Shown here piece after piece: positions 1-7,961 of a stretch of 64,000 nucleotides of DNA. Numbering within the stretch: position 1 is the stretch's first letter; every line of letters begins with the position of its first letter. The stretch is taken from positions 3,472 through 67,471 of the forward strand of contig CAZBBX010000008.1 of the NCBI GenBank assembly GCA_964490325.1, read 5' to 3'. Under the pieces are notes generated by a model, which was not told the origin of the DNA, did not search any database, and saw only the letters and a program-made list of their open reading frames with translations. The position numbers and the translations under genes are program-made. The DNA comes from DAOPJM01 sp964490325 (lineage in GTDB: Bacteria > Bacillota > Clostridia > Christensenellales > CAG-138).

Positions 1-41
1 GCCGCCAAGGTTGCCAGGACTTGTCCCAATTCCATTTCCAT
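1..41 (-). CDS. ntpK: V-type ATP synthase subunit K, N-terminal fragment
   Basis: Only the first 13 codons are inside the window (Met-Glu-Met-Glu-Leu-Gly-Gln-Val-Leu-Ala-Thr-Leu-Ala). An AGGAGG ribosome binding site lies at 51-56, nine bases before the ATG. Position directly downstream of subunit I on the same strand, plus the start of a hydrophobic Ala/Leu-rich segment, fits the membrane rotor subunit K of a V/A-type ATPase, which follows subunit I in clostridial operons. The identity rests on context; the rest of the gene lies off the left edge. Confidence 0.6.
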   Translation of the reverse strand, partial: MEMELGQVLATLA

Positions 42-99
42 ACTTGATTTTCCTCCTAATCGTTGTCTTTTTTTCGTTTATTCTTTGTTGTCGTTCAAC

Positions 100-2019
100 T
101 TATTTTTCAACGACGCTGTGCTTGGTGCGGTAGGCCAACGGCTTGAAGGGTCGTCCGCCTGCCTCGTAGAATTTTCCGTAGAACTCGACGTACTGGAGTC
201 TTGCGCAGTGGACGAAGGCGCCCAGTGTGTTGATGCTCAGATTGAACAGGTGCAGCACGACAAGCAGCGCGCAGGCAAGGATGAAGCCCACAACGCCCAT
301 CACGCCCGAGCCGCCCATCAGCATCCCGCAGATGTCGTTGAACACCGACGCGATGACGCCTGTTGCAATGCCCAACGCGAACAGACGCGCATAGCTGAGC
401 ACATCGGAAAGGATGCTCGTCACATCGTACAGGCCGCCAAGACCTGACACCACGCGCTTGATGGGGTTGCGCTTTGCCCTTGCCTTGAAGAACACGATGA
501 AGAACGCGCCCAAGCTCGCCGCGGCAAGTCCGATGGTGCTGATGACAGCAGGCAGTCCCGCCGCAAAGGAGGGCAGGGCAAACGCGATGAGTCCAAGGAT
601 GATGAGTATCCAGCTCACGTTGTCGAACAGGGCGCTCTGCCAGTCGTGCCGCTTGAGGCACATGCCGATGCGGATGCAGTACCCGCAGAGCATGTGTACA
701 ATGCCCAGCGCAAAGCAGATGATGAGCATTTGGATGGGTTCGTCCAAGGGGTTCATGATGAGCGGGAAAACGCCCGCCGTGCCAAAGATGTTGTTGAAAT
801 CTACGCCGAAGAAGGTGCCGATCAGCACGCCCCACACGATGGTGGACAGGCCGCCGTAAAACAGCACCCGCGCAATGCCGCCGCTCATGCCCGTGGGCTT
901 TTTGAGCTTGATGTAGATCGCCGTACCCAGCACCAGCAGCAGGCCGTAGCCCGTGTCGGACAGCATCATGCCAAACAGCAGGATGTACCACGGCGCCATA
1001 AAGGGCGTGGCGTCGATGCCTCGCGGGTCGGGCTTGGAGTAGAGGTCGTTGACCGCCTCGAAGGGGGTGTTGAAGACGTTGTTCTGCACGACCGAGGGCG
1101 GGGTCTCGTCCTCCGTGGGGTCGCGGAACGCCAGATAGTAGGCGGGCGTGACGGCGCCTATCGCCTTTTCCACCTTGTCCGTGTCGTCGCCGCGCAGCCA
1201 GCCCTCCATTGCAAAGGTAGCCGTGGTGTGCGCGACCTTGCAGGCGGCCTGCTCACGGGCGCATTCGATGCGGCTTGCGTCCTCGCCGTTCTCCAGTGTG
1301 GGCAGCACGGCTGCACGCTCCGCCAGAGCCTTTGCGATGCTGTCCAGCTCCGCGTTGATCTCCGCTAAGCGCGTCTCCAAGCGCAGCGAGGCCGCCGCGG
1401 GCGTTCCGTTGAGCTTGGGGAAGACCACATCCTGCCAATCGATGGATTTGAAGAACACGTTGGCGGCGCGCACGTCGCTTTCGTGACAGCAGACCAAGGC
1501 GGCGATGGTCGAGCCTTCGCAGTAGGTCTCCGTTACCAAAAAGTCTGTTTCCCGCAGCCGATCGATGTCGCGCACGGAGACCAACCCCAAAAAGTAGTGG
1601 ACGGCGGGGCTGTTTTTGACGCTCTCCATGGGCTTTTTGAAATCCAGCCACGGACGCAGCGCATCCAAGGTGGAGCGGGATTTTTCGTACTCCGCGTTCA
1701 AGGCGGAGCGGCGCTCGCTCAGCTGACGGATCTCGTCGCTTGCGGCCTTTGCCGCCGCCTCGGCGGAGAGCAGCGCCTCATGCGTCTCGCGGCGCAGGGG
1801 CGTGAGCATACCCGCTTTCTTGGCATAGGCGCGCACGGCGCTCTGTGAGGCGGCAAGCTCGGACACCCGCGCCTCGGCAGCCTCCAAGGCGGGGCTTTTT
1901 TGCTCCCCCTCGTTGAGGCTGACAGGCTCGACCGCCCCCGTGTCCTGCAGGGCACGAAGGATGGCGTCCTCGTCGCTCGTGAGCGCCACCAGCGTCAGGC
2001 GCTTCATCGGAACGATCAT
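100..2019 (-). CDS. ntpI: V-type ATP synthase subunit I
   Basis: The 639-residue protein has the two-part build of the V/A-ATPase a/I subunit. Residues about 1-330 are soluble and helical (peripheral stalk attachment), and residues from about 340 carry a series of membrane helices that form the stator half-channel next to the K ring. The length is normal for the family. The start codon overlaps the stop of the upstream stalk-subunit gene by four bases (ATGA), so the two are probably translationally coupled, and subunit K follows 58 bases downstream. The enzyme couples ATP synthesis or hydrolysis to H+ or Na+ movement across the membrane; which ion cannot be told without the K subunit. Confidence 0.92.
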   Translation of the reverse strand: MIVPMKRLTLVALTSDEDAILRALQDTGAVEPVSLNEGEQKSPALEAAEARVSELAASQSAVRAYAKKAGMLTPLRRETHEALLSAEAAAKAASDEIRQLSERRSALNAEYEKSRSTLDALRPWLDFKKPMESVKNSPAVHYFLGLVSVRDIDRLRETDFLVTETYCEGSTIAALVCCHESDVRAANVFFKSIDWQDVVFPKLNGTPAAASLRLETRLAEINAELDSIAKALAERAAVLPTLENGEDASRIECAREQAACKVAHTTATFAMEGWLRGDDTDKVEKAIGAVTPAYYLAFRDPTEDETPPSVVQNNVFNTPFEAVNDLYSKPDPRGIDATPFMAPWYILLFGMMLSDTGYGLLLVLGTAIYIKLKKPTGMSGGIARVLFYGGLSTIVWGVLIGTFFGVDFNNIFGTAGVFPLIMNPLDEPIQMLIICFALGIVHMLCGYCIRIGMCLKRHDWQSALFDNVSWILIILGLIAFALPSFAAGLPAVISTIGLAAASLGAFFIVFFKARAKRNPIKRVVSGLGGLYDVTSILSDVLSYARLFALGIATGVIASVFNDICGMLMGGSGVMGVVGFILACALLVVLHLFNLSINTLGAFVHCARLQYVEFYGKFYEAGGRPFKPLAYRTKHSVVEK

Positions 2020-2330
2020 AGCTGTGCTTCCACCCTTTCCATTAGATACGCCACCGCCTCGGCGGTATGAGCGTCTGCGGCGGCAAGCTGCCGCGTGGTC
2101 TGTTCGGCTTGCTCCTTTGCGACCTTGGCCGCCAAGCTCTCGCCTTCTTCAGCGGCCTTGGCAAGCGCCTCCTTCGTGGCGGCGCGCTCCGCGTCTCCCG
2201 CCAAGGAAAGGGACGTCTCCGCGTCCTGCTTGGCTTGTGCGATGCGCTCCCGCGAATTGGCTTCGGCCTCGCGGCGGATGGCCTCCGCTTCGCTTTCGGC
2301 GGCCGCGATCCTGTCCATGATCTGTTCCAT
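2016..2330 (-). CDS. V-type ATP synthase stalk subunit (NtpF/subunit H-like)
   Basis: This 104-residue, highly charged Ala/Glu/Arg-rich protein is predicted to be one long coiled coil (for example MDRIAAAESEAEAIRREA near the N-terminus). That is typical of the small G/H-type peripheral stalk subunit that opens clostridial V-ATPase operons. The ATG at 2330 is chosen because GGGAGGA lies just upstream; the longer in-frame extension has no ribosome binding site. It is the first gene of the operon and overlaps ntpI by four bases. It probably pairs with subunit E to form a peripheral stalk. Confidence 0.75.
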   Translation of the reverse strand: MEQIMDRIAAAESEAEAIRREAEANSRERIAQAKQDAETSLSLAGDAERAATKEALAKAAEEGESLAAKVAKEQAEQTTRQLAAADAHTAEAVAYLMERVEAQL

Positions 2331-2380
2331 CCGTTCCTCCCCGACGCGCAAGGCGCGCCGTTCTTCACTGCGTTTTATGT

Positions 2381-2410
2381 ATCTTACCCGCGAACGCTTG
2401 TCCCCCGCAA
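2381..2410 (-). promoter_or_regulatory. Putative promoter of the V-ATPase operon
   Basis: Reading the minus strand, TTGCGG (2405-2410) and TAAGAT (2381-2386) are separated by 18 bases, about 50 bases upstream of the stalk-subunit start. The match to sigma-70 consensus is moderate. Confidence 0.4.
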
Positions 2411-2437
2411 GGGGCAAAACGTCCGTCTTGCGTAATT

Positions 2438-3067
2438 TTACTTGGTTCCGAACAGGCGGTCGCCCGCATCGCCCAAGCCCGGCACGATGTAGCCGTGCTC
2501 GTTGAGCTTTTCGTCAACGTCCGCAACGTAGATGTCCACGTCCGGATGCGCCTGCTGCATGGCCCGAAGTCCTTCGGGGCAGCCCAGCAGACACACGAAG
2601 CGGATGCTGTTGGAGCCGTGCTGCTTGACAAGGCGGGTCGCCTCGATGGCGGAGTTGCCCGTTGCCAGCATGGGATCGACAATGATGGTCTCGCGCTCGG
2701 CGATGTCCTGCGGGAGCTTGCAGTAGTAACCCGTGGGACGCAGGGTGTCGGGGTTGCGGTACAGACCGATATGCCCCATCTTGGCGTTGGGAATGAGGTT
2801 CATCATGCCGTCCGCCATGCCCAAGCCTGCGCGCAGGATGGGGACGATGGCGATCTTTTCGTTCGCCAGCACCTTCACCGTGGCTGTCGCGATGGGCGTT
2901 TCAACGGTGGACTCCACCAAGGGCAGGTTGCGCGTCACTTCGTAGCCCATCAGCATGGCAAGCTCGCCTACCAGCTCGCGGAAGGCCTTTGTACCGGTCT
3001 CCTTGTCCCGAAGGTGTGCCATCTTGTTCTGTACCAGTGGGTGATCGATCCGTATGACTTGGCTCAT
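2438..3067 (-). CDS. upp: Uracil phosphoribosyltransferase
   Basis: The 209-residue protein makes UMP from uracil and PRPP in pyrimidine salvage in the cytoplasm. The PRPP-binding loop is seen at residues 130-140 (VDPMLATGNSA), and the C-terminal uracil-binding segment PGLGDAGDRLFGT is at about 195-207. Length matches the bacterial family (about 208-210). It follows rpiB by nine bases, the usual clostridial order, and the two probably share the promoter at 3572-3600. Confidence 0.97.
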   Translation of the reverse strand: MSQVIRIDHPLVQNKMAHLRDKETGTKAFRELVGELAMLMGYEVTRNLPLVESTVETPIATATVKVLANEKIAIVPILRAGLGMADGMMNLIPNAKMGHIGLYRNPDTLRPTGYYCKLPQDIAERETIIVDPMLATGNSAIEATRLVKQHGSNSIRFVCLLGCPEGLRAMQQAHPDVDIYVADVDEKLNEHGYIVPGLGDAGDRLFGTK

Positions 3068-3076
3068 GTTCTTCGT

Positions 3077-3523
3077 TTACCCCCTTTTTTCGTCGTATGC
3101 GTTGATCTTGTTCACGCGGCGCGCATGGCGGCCGCCCTCGAACGCGGTCTCTAAAAAGATGTTGCAAAGCTCCTTTGCCATGGGTGCGGTGGTGATGTTC
3201 GCGCCCAGCGCCAGCACGTTCGCGTCGTTGTGCAGGCGGCAGTACCGCGCCATGGTCTCGTTGGTGCAGAGCGCGCAGCGCACGCCCTTGACCTTGTTGG
3301 CCGCAATGGAGATGCCCACGCCTGTGGTGCAGATCACGATCCCGCGCTCCGCCTTGCCTGCGGCGACCGCCTCGCCCACGGCAAAGCCGTAGTCGGGATA
3401 GTCCACGCTGCTCGTGTCGCAGCAGCCAAGATCCGTGACCGCCTGTCCCCGCTCCGTCAGGTATGCTTTGAGCGTTTCCTTGAGGGCATACCCGCCGTGA
3501 TCGCAGCCGATCGCTATTGTCAT
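3077..3523 (-). CDS. rpiB: Ribose-5-phosphate isomerase B
   Basis: The 148-residue RpiB/LacAB-type isomerase interconverts ribose 5-phosphate and ribulose 5-phosphate in the pentose phosphate pathway. Visible motifs are CDHGGYALK at 7-15, the active-site loop CTTGVG at 65-70 with Cys65 as the likely base, and RLHNDANVLALGA at 96-108. An AAGGAGG site precedes the ATG. It lies between sua5 and upp, the normal clostridial arrangement. The family also includes galactose-6-phosphate isomerase subunits, but the neighbours favour RpiB. Confidence 0.95.
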   Translation of the reverse strand: MTIAIGCDHGGYALKETLKAYLTERGQAVTDLGCCDTSSVDYPDYGFAVGEAVAAGKAERGIVICTTGVGISIAANKVKGVRCALCTNETMARYCRLHNDANVLALGANITTAPMAKELCNIFLETAFEGGRHARRVNKINAYDEKRG

Positions 3524-3571
3524 AGTGCCTCCTTGCCGATGAAAAAGCGCTCGCTTTCTTCATCATTCTTC

Positions 3572-3600
3572 ATTGTACATGATTCCCCCGCGTTTGTACA
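3572..3600 (-). promoter_or_regulatory. Putative promoter of rpiB-upp
   Basis: On the minus strand TGTACA (3595-3600), a 17-base spacer and TACAAT (3572-3577) lie in the 115-base gap upstream of rpiB. This would let rpiB-upp be transcribed apart from the sua5 operon. Confidence 0.5.
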
Positions 3601-3638
3601 GGAAAATCCTGCATTTTTATTCAGAAATTTATGCGGCT

Positions 3639-4682
3639 TCAGACCCGCTCCGCTCGGAAGCCCGCAGCCCGCAAAAGTCTGTTCATAAAGGCCAGTCCCT
3701 CGTCGTCAGGCTCCACGCCCTCGGCAAAGATGAGGTCCACGCCCTCGTCGTCCAGCTCCCGCAGGGCGGAAAACAGTCCCGCGCAGAGCGTTACAGGCTG
3801 GTTTCGGTCGCCCAGTACGATCACATGCCGTCCGCGATAGAAGCCCTGCGTCTGCTTGGTGGCGGCGATGGCAGGCGTTCTGCCCGCGTCCTCCGCCTCG
3901 CGATACAGGAAAAGGATGCGCTTGGCTGCCGCACGGGGCTCCCCCGTGACGACCAGTACCTCCGCCTTGGGCGCGTAATGCTTGTACTTCATGCCGGGAG
4001 AGGCCGCCACCGCGCCCTCCTTCATGGGGGCAAGCACGCTGTCCGCCAGACGCACGGGGCCGATCACCGCCTCGAGCATCTCCCGCGTGACGGCGCCGGG
4101 GCGCAGGATCACGGGTCCGCCCACCAAGGACAAAACCGTGCTTTCCACCCCGTAGCGGCAGGGTCCGCCGTCCAAGATGAGCGGAATGCGGCCGTCCATG
4201 TCGGCAAGGACGTGCTTGGCGGTCGTGGGCGAGGGTCGTCCCGACAGGTTGGCGCTGGGCGCAGCGATGGGTACGCCCGCTTTGCGGATCAACAGCCTTG
4301 CCGTCTTGTCGAGCGGCATCCGCACCGCCACCGTGTCCAGTCCCGCCGTCACCGCGTCGGGTACGCGGTCGCTGCGGTTGAAGATCAGGGTCAGCGGCCC
4401 CGGCCAAAATGCGTTTGCCAAGGTGTCGGCAAGCTTGGGCACATGCGCCCACAGCTCCTTGAGGTCGCTCTTTTTGGAGATGTGCAGGATGAGCGGGTTG
4501 TCGGCGGGGCGACCCTTGGCGGCAAAAATGCTGCGCACCGCCTCCTCGTCAAAGCCGTTTGCGCCCAAGCCGTACACGGTCTCCGTGGGAAACGCCACCA
4601 GCTGTCCTGCGCGGATCAGCTCCGCGCCCAGCGAAGTCCCTGCCTCCTCCATCGAAACGGCCGACACTACCCGCGTGAGCAT
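3639..4682 (-). CDS. L-threonylcarbamoyladenylate synthase, Sua5 type
   Basis: The 347-residue protein makes threonylcarbamoyl-AMP from Thr, bicarbonate and ATP, the first step of t6A formation on ANN-decoding tRNAs. The YrdC domain fills the N-terminal part, with FPTETVYGLGANG at 31-43 and KGRPADNPLILH at about 56-67. The C-terminal Sua5 extension is introduced by SPGMKYKHYAP at about 228-238, so this is the long Sua5/YwlC form rather than the short TsaC form. It starts two bases after prfA ends, so the genes are one operon. Confidence 0.95.
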   Translation of the reverse strand: MLTRVVSAVSMEEAGTSLGAELIRAGQLVAFPTETVYGLGANGFDEEAVRSIFAAKGRPADNPLILHISKKSDLKELWAHVPKLADTLANAFWPGPLTLIFNRSDRVPDAVTAGLDTVAVRMPLDKTARLLIRKAGVPIAAPSANLSGRPSPTTAKHVLADMDGRIPLILDGGPCRYGVESTVLSLVGGPVILRPGAVTREMLEAVIGPVRLADSVLAPMKEGAVAASPGMKYKHYAPKAEVLVVTGEPRAAAKRILFLYREAEDAGRTPAIAATKQTQGFYRGRHVIVLGDRNQPVTLCAGLFSALRELDDEGVDLIFAEGVEPDDEGLAFMNRLLRAAGFRAERV

Positions 4683-4684
4683 GC

Positions 4685-5758
4685 TTACGCCTCCCCGCCC
4701 GCAAGCTGTGCGGCGCGTTCGGCAACGATGAGCGCATCGATCAGCTCATCCATGTCGCCGTCAAGGAAAGCTTCCAATTTATATAAGGTCATGCCGATGC
4801 GATGATCCGTCACCCGCCCCTGCGGGAAGTTGTAGGTGCGGATGCGCTCGCTGCGGTCGCCGCTGCCCACCATGCTCTTTTTCTTGTCCGCCAACTCCGC
4901 GTGCTGGCGGGAGGCATAGTACTCGTACAGCTTGCTCTTCAAAAGGCGCATGGCCTGCTCCTTGTTTTGCAGCTGGCTGCGTTCGTTTTGACAGGCGACC
5001 ACCATCCCCGTGGGCAGATGGGTGATGCGAATGGCGCTGCTCGTCTTGTTGACATGCTGACCGCCTGCGCCGCTGGAGCGATAGGTGTCGATCCTAAGAT
5101 CGCCCTCCTTGATGTCCACCTGCACATCGTCCACCTCGGGCAGCACCGCAACGGTCGCCGCGCTTGTGTGGATGCGTCCCTGCGACTCGGTCTCGGGCAC
5201 GCGCTGCACGCGATGCACGCCGCTTTCGAATTTCAAGCGGCTGTAGGCGCCGTGCCGTCCCGAAAGCGACAGCACGACCTCCTTGACGCCCCCTAACTCC
5301 GTATAGTTTTCGGAGATATACTCCACCTTATACCCGTGCCGCTCGGCATAGCGCAGGTACATGCGCAACAGATCCGCCCCGAACAGGGAGGCTTCATCGC
5401 CGCCTGTGCCGGCACGGATCTCCAGCATCACGTCCTTGTCGTCGTTGGGATCCTTGGGCAGCAGCAAGAGCTTCAGCGCGTCCTCGCGCTCGGCAAGCGA
5501 GGTCTCCAACGCGGCGATCTCCTCGTCCGCCATCGCCCGAAGGTCGGGATCGTTCGTCTCGTGCAAAAGCTCGCGGCAGGAGGCCAGCTCCTTTTCGTCC
5601 GCGACATAGGCGTCGTATTCCGTCACCAACGGCTCTAACTCGGCGTGCTCCTTGGTAAGGGTGCGCCAAGCATCCAGATCGTCCATGGCGTCGGGCGCGC
5701 TCATGCGCTCGCCCAGCAAGATATAGCGCTCCTTGAGACGCTTTAGTTTTTCCAGCAT
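4685..5758 (-). CDS. prfA: Peptide chain release factor 1
   Basis: The 357-residue RF1 terminates translation at UAA and UAG. The GGQ motif (SGAGGQHVNK) that triggers peptidyl-tRNA hydrolysis is present at about residue 230. The stop-codon recognition tripeptide region reads Pro-Glu-Thr (P-x-T, the RF1 signature, not the SPF of RF2). The ATG at 5758 gives the canonical MLEKLKRL start; the longer reading overlaps prmC without a good ribosome site. It overlaps the prmC 3' end by 16 bases, and PrmC methylates the Gln of this GGQ. Confidence 0.97.
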   Translation of the reverse strand: MLEKLKRLKERYILLGERMSAPDAMDDLDAWRTLTKEHAELEPLVTEYDAYVADEKELASCRELLHETNDPDLRAMADEEIAALETSLAEREDALKLLLLPKDPNDDKDVMLEIRAGTGGDEASLFGADLLRMYLRYAERHGYKVEYISENYTELGGVKEVVLSLSGRHGAYSRLKFESGVHRVQRVPETESQGRIHTSAATVAVLPEVDDVQVDIKEGDLRIDTYRSSGAGGQHVNKTSSAIRITHLPTGMVVACQNERSQLQNKEQAMRLLKSKLYEYYASRQHAELADKKKSMVGSGDRSERIRTYNFPQGRVTDHRIGMTLYKLEAFLDGDMDELIDALIVAERAAQLAGGEA

Positions 5759-6567
5759 CTTGGGTCTCCTTCCGCCGCGATCACCCGCGGCAGTCCGCAA
5801 ATATCGGTAAATACCGTTGTATCGTCGAAAAGCGCACCTGCGCTCTTAGCTTGTCCGCTGCCGATCTCCATAAGGAGCAGGCCGTTATTCGTGAGGGCTT
5901 CGCGATACGAAGCGGCGATCCTGCGATAAAAGCGCAGACCGTCCGCGCCGCCATCGAGGGCAAGGGCAGGCTCATAGCTAAGCTCCCTTTGCGCACTTTT
6001 CAGCTCCGCTTCCGTCAGGTACGGCGGATTGCACACGATCAGCTCGAAGTGTTCGCCCAACAGCGCTTCCCACAGGTCGCCTTGGACAAAGCGGGGAGCC
6101 AACCCCAGACGGCGGGCATTTTCCTTGGCAAGCGCAAGCGCCTCGGGGGAAATGTCCGACAGGGTCAGCTCCAACGCGGGATCCCGCGCCAACAGTGCCA
6201 GTCCCACGCAGCCGCTGCCGCAGCACAGATCCAGCACCTTTTTATAGCCGCGCTCACGGATGCGCGCCTCCGCTAACTCCGCCAAAAGCTCCGTGTCTTG
6301 GCGTGGGATCAGAGCGGCGGGACTTACCAAAAAGGAAAGACCCATGAACGACCACTCGCCCAAAAGGTATTGCAGCGGTTCCCCGCCCGCCCGCCTGTCG
6401 GCAAGGGCTGTGAGCCTTGGCAGGAGCGCATCGTCAAACGGCTCAAAGGGCGGGGTCTTGCGGCCAAGCACAAAATCCACCATGCGCGCCGCCTGCTCGT
6501 GCGCCTCCTCCGCCGCCGCGGGTCGGATGCGTTCCGCCGTGCGCCGCACGGCCTCCCCCACGTTCAC
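5743..6567 (-). CDS. prmC: Release factor glutamine N5-methyltransferase
   Basis: The 274-residue SAM-dependent enzyme methylates the Gln side chain of the release-factor GGQ motif. The SAM-binding glycine motif LDLCCGSGC is at 112-120 and the catalytic NPPY is at 180-183. An IPRQDTE segment at 87-93 is typical of PrmC/HemK. It overlaps the YqhQ-like gene by four bases and prfA by 16 bases, which implies coupled expression of enzyme and substrate. Confidence 0.96.
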   Translation of the reverse strand: MNVGEAVRRTAERIRPAAAEEAHEQAARMVDFVLGRKTPPFEPFDDALLPRLTALADRRAGGEPLQYLLGEWSFMGLSFLVSPAALIPRQDTELLAELAEARIRERGYKKVLDLCCGSGCVGLALLARDPALELTLSDISPEALALAKENARRLGLAPRFVQGDLWEALLGEHFELIVCNPPYLTEAELKSAQRELSYEPALALDGGADGLRFYRRIAASYREALTNNGLLLMEIGSGQAKSAGALFDDTTVFTDICGLPRVIAAEGDPRCWKN

Positions 6568-7658
6568 GCGTGGGCTTCCGCCTCGGACGGCTCCGCCGCG
6601 GTGTCAGCGGAAGAAGCTTGTGCCTTCGCAGGCTCCGCTTCGGCGGCGGTCTCGTTTTGAGCGTCGTCCTCCTCGCGCAGCTTTGCGATGCGCTTGGCCT
6701 TTTCCGTCTCGGTGTCCACCTCGATGTCGTGATCGGGCGGATCCTCCGCCAGTTGGAAGGAAGCGATCGCCACCTCCAGCATTTCTTCATCAGGCTCCTT
6801 GGTGGTCAGCCTTTGCAGCGCCATACCGGGGGCGCGCACGATGCGGCAGAAGATGTTGTCGGACTTGGCTGCGCCGCGCAGCACCTCGTAGGACAGTCCC
6901 GCCACCAGCGGCAGGAACAGCAGGCGAATGGCAAAGCGCAGGATAAAGCTGTTCTGCGGCAGCCAAAGCTTGGTCAGCGCGGTCACAACGGCAAAGAACA
7001 GGATGGAGATCGCCATCACAAGGAACAAAAAGTTCGTGCCGCAGCGGGGGTGAAAGCGGGAGCAGGTCTTGGCGTTTGCGGGGGTCAGCGGCAGATCGTG
7101 CTCGTAGCAGGCGATGGTCTTATGCTCCGCGCCATGGTACTGGAACATGCGCTTGACGTCCTTCATCAGGCTCACGGCGACCAGATAGGCAAGGAAGATG
7201 ATAAGGCGGATCAGCCCCTGCGCCAAGCTTTCCCACACGGGATGCTCGGCAAGCGGCAGCCAGCCCACGATGAGGGCAGGCAGCGCAATGAACAGCCCCA
7301 CGCTCAAAATGAGCGCCAGCACCACGGCTACGCCCAGCGCCACATCCATGGCGGACTTGCCCAGACGCTTTGCCAGCCACTTTTCAAACTTGCTCGGCTC
7401 CTCCTCGAAGCCCTCGCCCATCAGCTCGGCGGAGCGGGTGACGATCTTCATGCCCGACACCAGCGACTCGACAAATACGACCACGCCGCGCACCACGGGC
7501 CAAGTGGCAAAGCTCCCCTTCTTGCGCTTATTGGTATTCTTATGATATTCTTTGACGATGGCGCCGTCTGTACGGCGAACAGCCAAGGCGACGCCTTCGG
7601 GGGAGCGCATCATCACGCCCTCCATGACGGCCTGTCCGCCGATCAGCGTTTTTTTCAT
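6564..7658 (-). CDS. DUF1385 (YqhQ-like) membrane protein
   Basis: The 364-residue integral membrane protein is of the DUF1385 family, whose genes usually precede prmC/prfA in Clostridia. The N-terminal GGQAVMEGVMMRSP (about 7-20) and the central YHGAEHKTIACYE are family hallmarks. Several hydrophobic segments lie between about residues 100 and 265. The C-terminus is long, acidic and Ala/Glu-rich and is probably cytoplasmic. No biochemical role can be read from the sequence. It is the first gene of the prmC-prfA-sua5 operon. Confidence 0.88.
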   Translation of the reverse strand: MKKTLIGGQAVMEGVMMRSPEGVALAVRRTDGAIVKEYHKNTNKRKKGSFATWPVVRGVVVFVESLVSGMKIVTRSAELMGEGFEEEPSKFEKWLAKRLGKSAMDVALGVAVVLALILSVGLFIALPALIVGWLPLAEHPVWESLAQGLIRLIIFLAYLVAVSLMKDVKRMFQYHGAEHKTIACYEHDLPLTPANAKTCSRFHPRCGTNFLFLVMAISILFFAVVTALTKLWLPQNSFILRFAIRLLFLPLVAGLSYEVLRGAAKSDNIFCRIVRAPGMALQRLTTKEPDEEMLEVAIASFQLAEDPPDHDIEVDTETEKAKRIAKLREEDDAQNETAAEAEPAKAQASSADTAAEPSEAEAHA

Positions 7659-7706
7659 CCGTTTGCTCCTTCAATACATTGACCGTCCCCTGACAGTCTA
7701 CCCTAT

Positions 7707-7736
7707 AATATAGCACAGCCGCCCCATGACGCGCAA
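7707..7736 (-). promoter_or_regulatory. Putative promoter of the YqhQ-prmC-prfA-sua5 operon
   Basis: On the minus strand TTGCGC (7731-7736) and TATATT (7707-7712) are 18 bases apart, about 50 bases upstream of the start at 7658. The rest of the gap 7659-7961 holds only this and the divergent promoter at 7878-7906. Confidence 0.45.
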
Positions 7737-7877
7737 GCTTTTCACCGCCTCGGCGGGAAAAGTTCACGGTAGATACAATATTCCGTTTCGCCACGGCGCG
7801 GCGTGTCTGTTTTGAAACGCGGCTGCTTTAGAAATTCCCCAAAAGTGCAGCCCCGTCCCGCAGGCGCCCCGCCTCGC

Positions 7878-7906
7878 TTGCTTTTTTTAGGAAGACCGTC
7901 TATACT
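7878..7906 (+). promoter_or_regulatory. Promoter of the secreted FIVAR/dockerin gene
   Basis: TTGCTT (7878-7883), a 17-base spacer and TATACT (7901-7906) stand about 50 bases before the ATG at 7962. The ribosome site AGGAAAGGAG is at 7943-7952. Confidence 0.6.
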
Positions 7907-7961
7907 ATATATGGAATATTATCCTTTGACAGATCCAACGACAGGAAAGGAGCTTTGATTC